Shown one piece after another: positions 5,522 to 5,721 of a DNA stretch of 5,721 nucleotides; position 1 is the first letter of the stretch; every line of letters starts with the position of its first letter. Below the pieces are notes generated by a model that saw nothing but the letters and a program-made list of their open reading frames with translations, did no database searches and was not told where the DNA came from. The DNA is taken from the NCBI GenBank assembly GCA_002421445.1, contig DIKB01000092.1, forward strand, positions 1 to 5,721, given 5' to 3'. The DNA comes from Dehalococcoidia bacterium UBA5629 (lineage in GTDB: Bacteria > Chloroflexota > Dehalococcoidia > GIF9 > UBA5629). Both the position numbers and the translations under genes were made by a program.

Positions 5522-5721
5522 ATGATGAGAAATAGAATCTGGCGCTTTGTCACCGCAATAGTTATCGTAGCAGTAGTCTGTATTGTTCCTGTGAAACAGG
5601 CGGCGGCAGCAACAGGGATTTTACAATGGTCGATTGTTGATACTCCGGGAACTCCATTTAACATCGTTGTAAGTCCGTCTGAAGTCAATGCGCTGGCAGT
5701 AGCATCTGATGGCAGCACTCT
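5522..5721 (+). CDS. exported protein, N-terminal fragment, possibly beta-propeller-like; function unknown (cut by the window end)
   Basis: About 66 codons are visible and the frame is open at the window end. The product starts Met-Met-Arg-Asn-Arg, then has a hydrophobic core (about residues 9-24) and an alanine run (27-30), with likely signal-peptidase cleavage after Ala29 or Ala30. The mature start, TGILQWSIVDTPGTPFNI, followed by SEVNALAVASDGSTL, resembles a strand of a repeat-based beta-propeller (an 'x-V-x-x-L-A-V-A-S-D-G-S-T' phrase), but one repeat is too little to assign a family. The gene begins 35 nt after the 707-aa surface-protein gene with no terminator or promoter between them, so the two are probably cotranscribed and both reach the cell surface. 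Start choice rests on AGGAGA upstream and the signal peptide; ATG 5525 is equally possible. Confidence 0.75.
   Translation, partial: MMRNRIWRFVTAIVIVAVVCIVPVKQAAAATGILQWSIVDTPGTPFNIVVSPSEVNALAVASDGST

Noticed and set aside
5443..5718. Open frame of 91 codons on the minus strand at the right end
   Set aside because: It lies opposite the end of the surface protein and the start of the next gene, which has a Shine-Dalgarno sequence and signal peptide on the + strand.
1..5721. CRISPR array, tRNA or rRNA gene, insertion sequence, integrase or attachment site
   Set aside because: No regularly spaced direct repeats, no RNA gene that I could recognise by eye, no transposase or integrase motifs and no terminal inverted repeats with target duplications were found.

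Overview
The window (about 45% G+C by eye, not counted) looks bacterial. All its genes lie on the + strand, in two functionally unrelated blocks. My best guess at the source is a Chloroflexota/Dehalococcoidia-like bacterium. That rests on a compact cobT-cobS-cobU lower-ligand cassette next to exported proteins built from Ig-like (He_PIG) domains and a 'W-S-x-V-D-T-P' propeller-like start. It is inference from gene content, not from a marker gene.

Block 1 (1-3252) holds housekeeping and cofactor genes. It opens with the C-terminal five-sixths of queA (tRNA queuosine synthesis; its start lies before the window). Three genes of the nucleotide-loop pathway of cobalamin assembly and salvage follow: cobT (activates the lower-ligand base), cobS (joins it to the corrinoid) and cobU (activates the corrinoid aminopropanol arm). 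Gaps are 32 nt between queA and cobT and 18 nt between cobT and cobS. cobS and cobU overlap by 8 nt if cobU starts at the well-supported TTG at 2710. CobU makes adenosylcobinamide-GDP, CobT makes alpha-ribazole-5'-phosphate, and CobS condenses them. No cobC-type phosphatase is present here.

The boundary (3238-3362) is dense. A perfect 12-bp hairpin carries the cobU stop codon in its loop. A second GC-rich hairpin with a T-rich tail follows. Next comes a strong sigma70-type promoter (TTGACA, 17 nt, AATAAT) overlapped by two small dyads, then a leader of about 26 nt without a Shine-Dalgarno sequence.

Block 2 (3363-5721) encodes exported or surface proteins. A 707-aa protein has a signal peptide, two He_PIG Ig-like domains, a duplicated GxGWYxSGS module, one transmembrane helix and a cytosolic tail of about 229 residues with a Cys/His motif. 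The 5' end of a second signal-peptide protein follows 35 nt later, probably in the same operon. This surface pair is the least explained part of the window. The most notable non-coding signals are a terminator-like hairpin inside the 707-aa gene and the boundary region.
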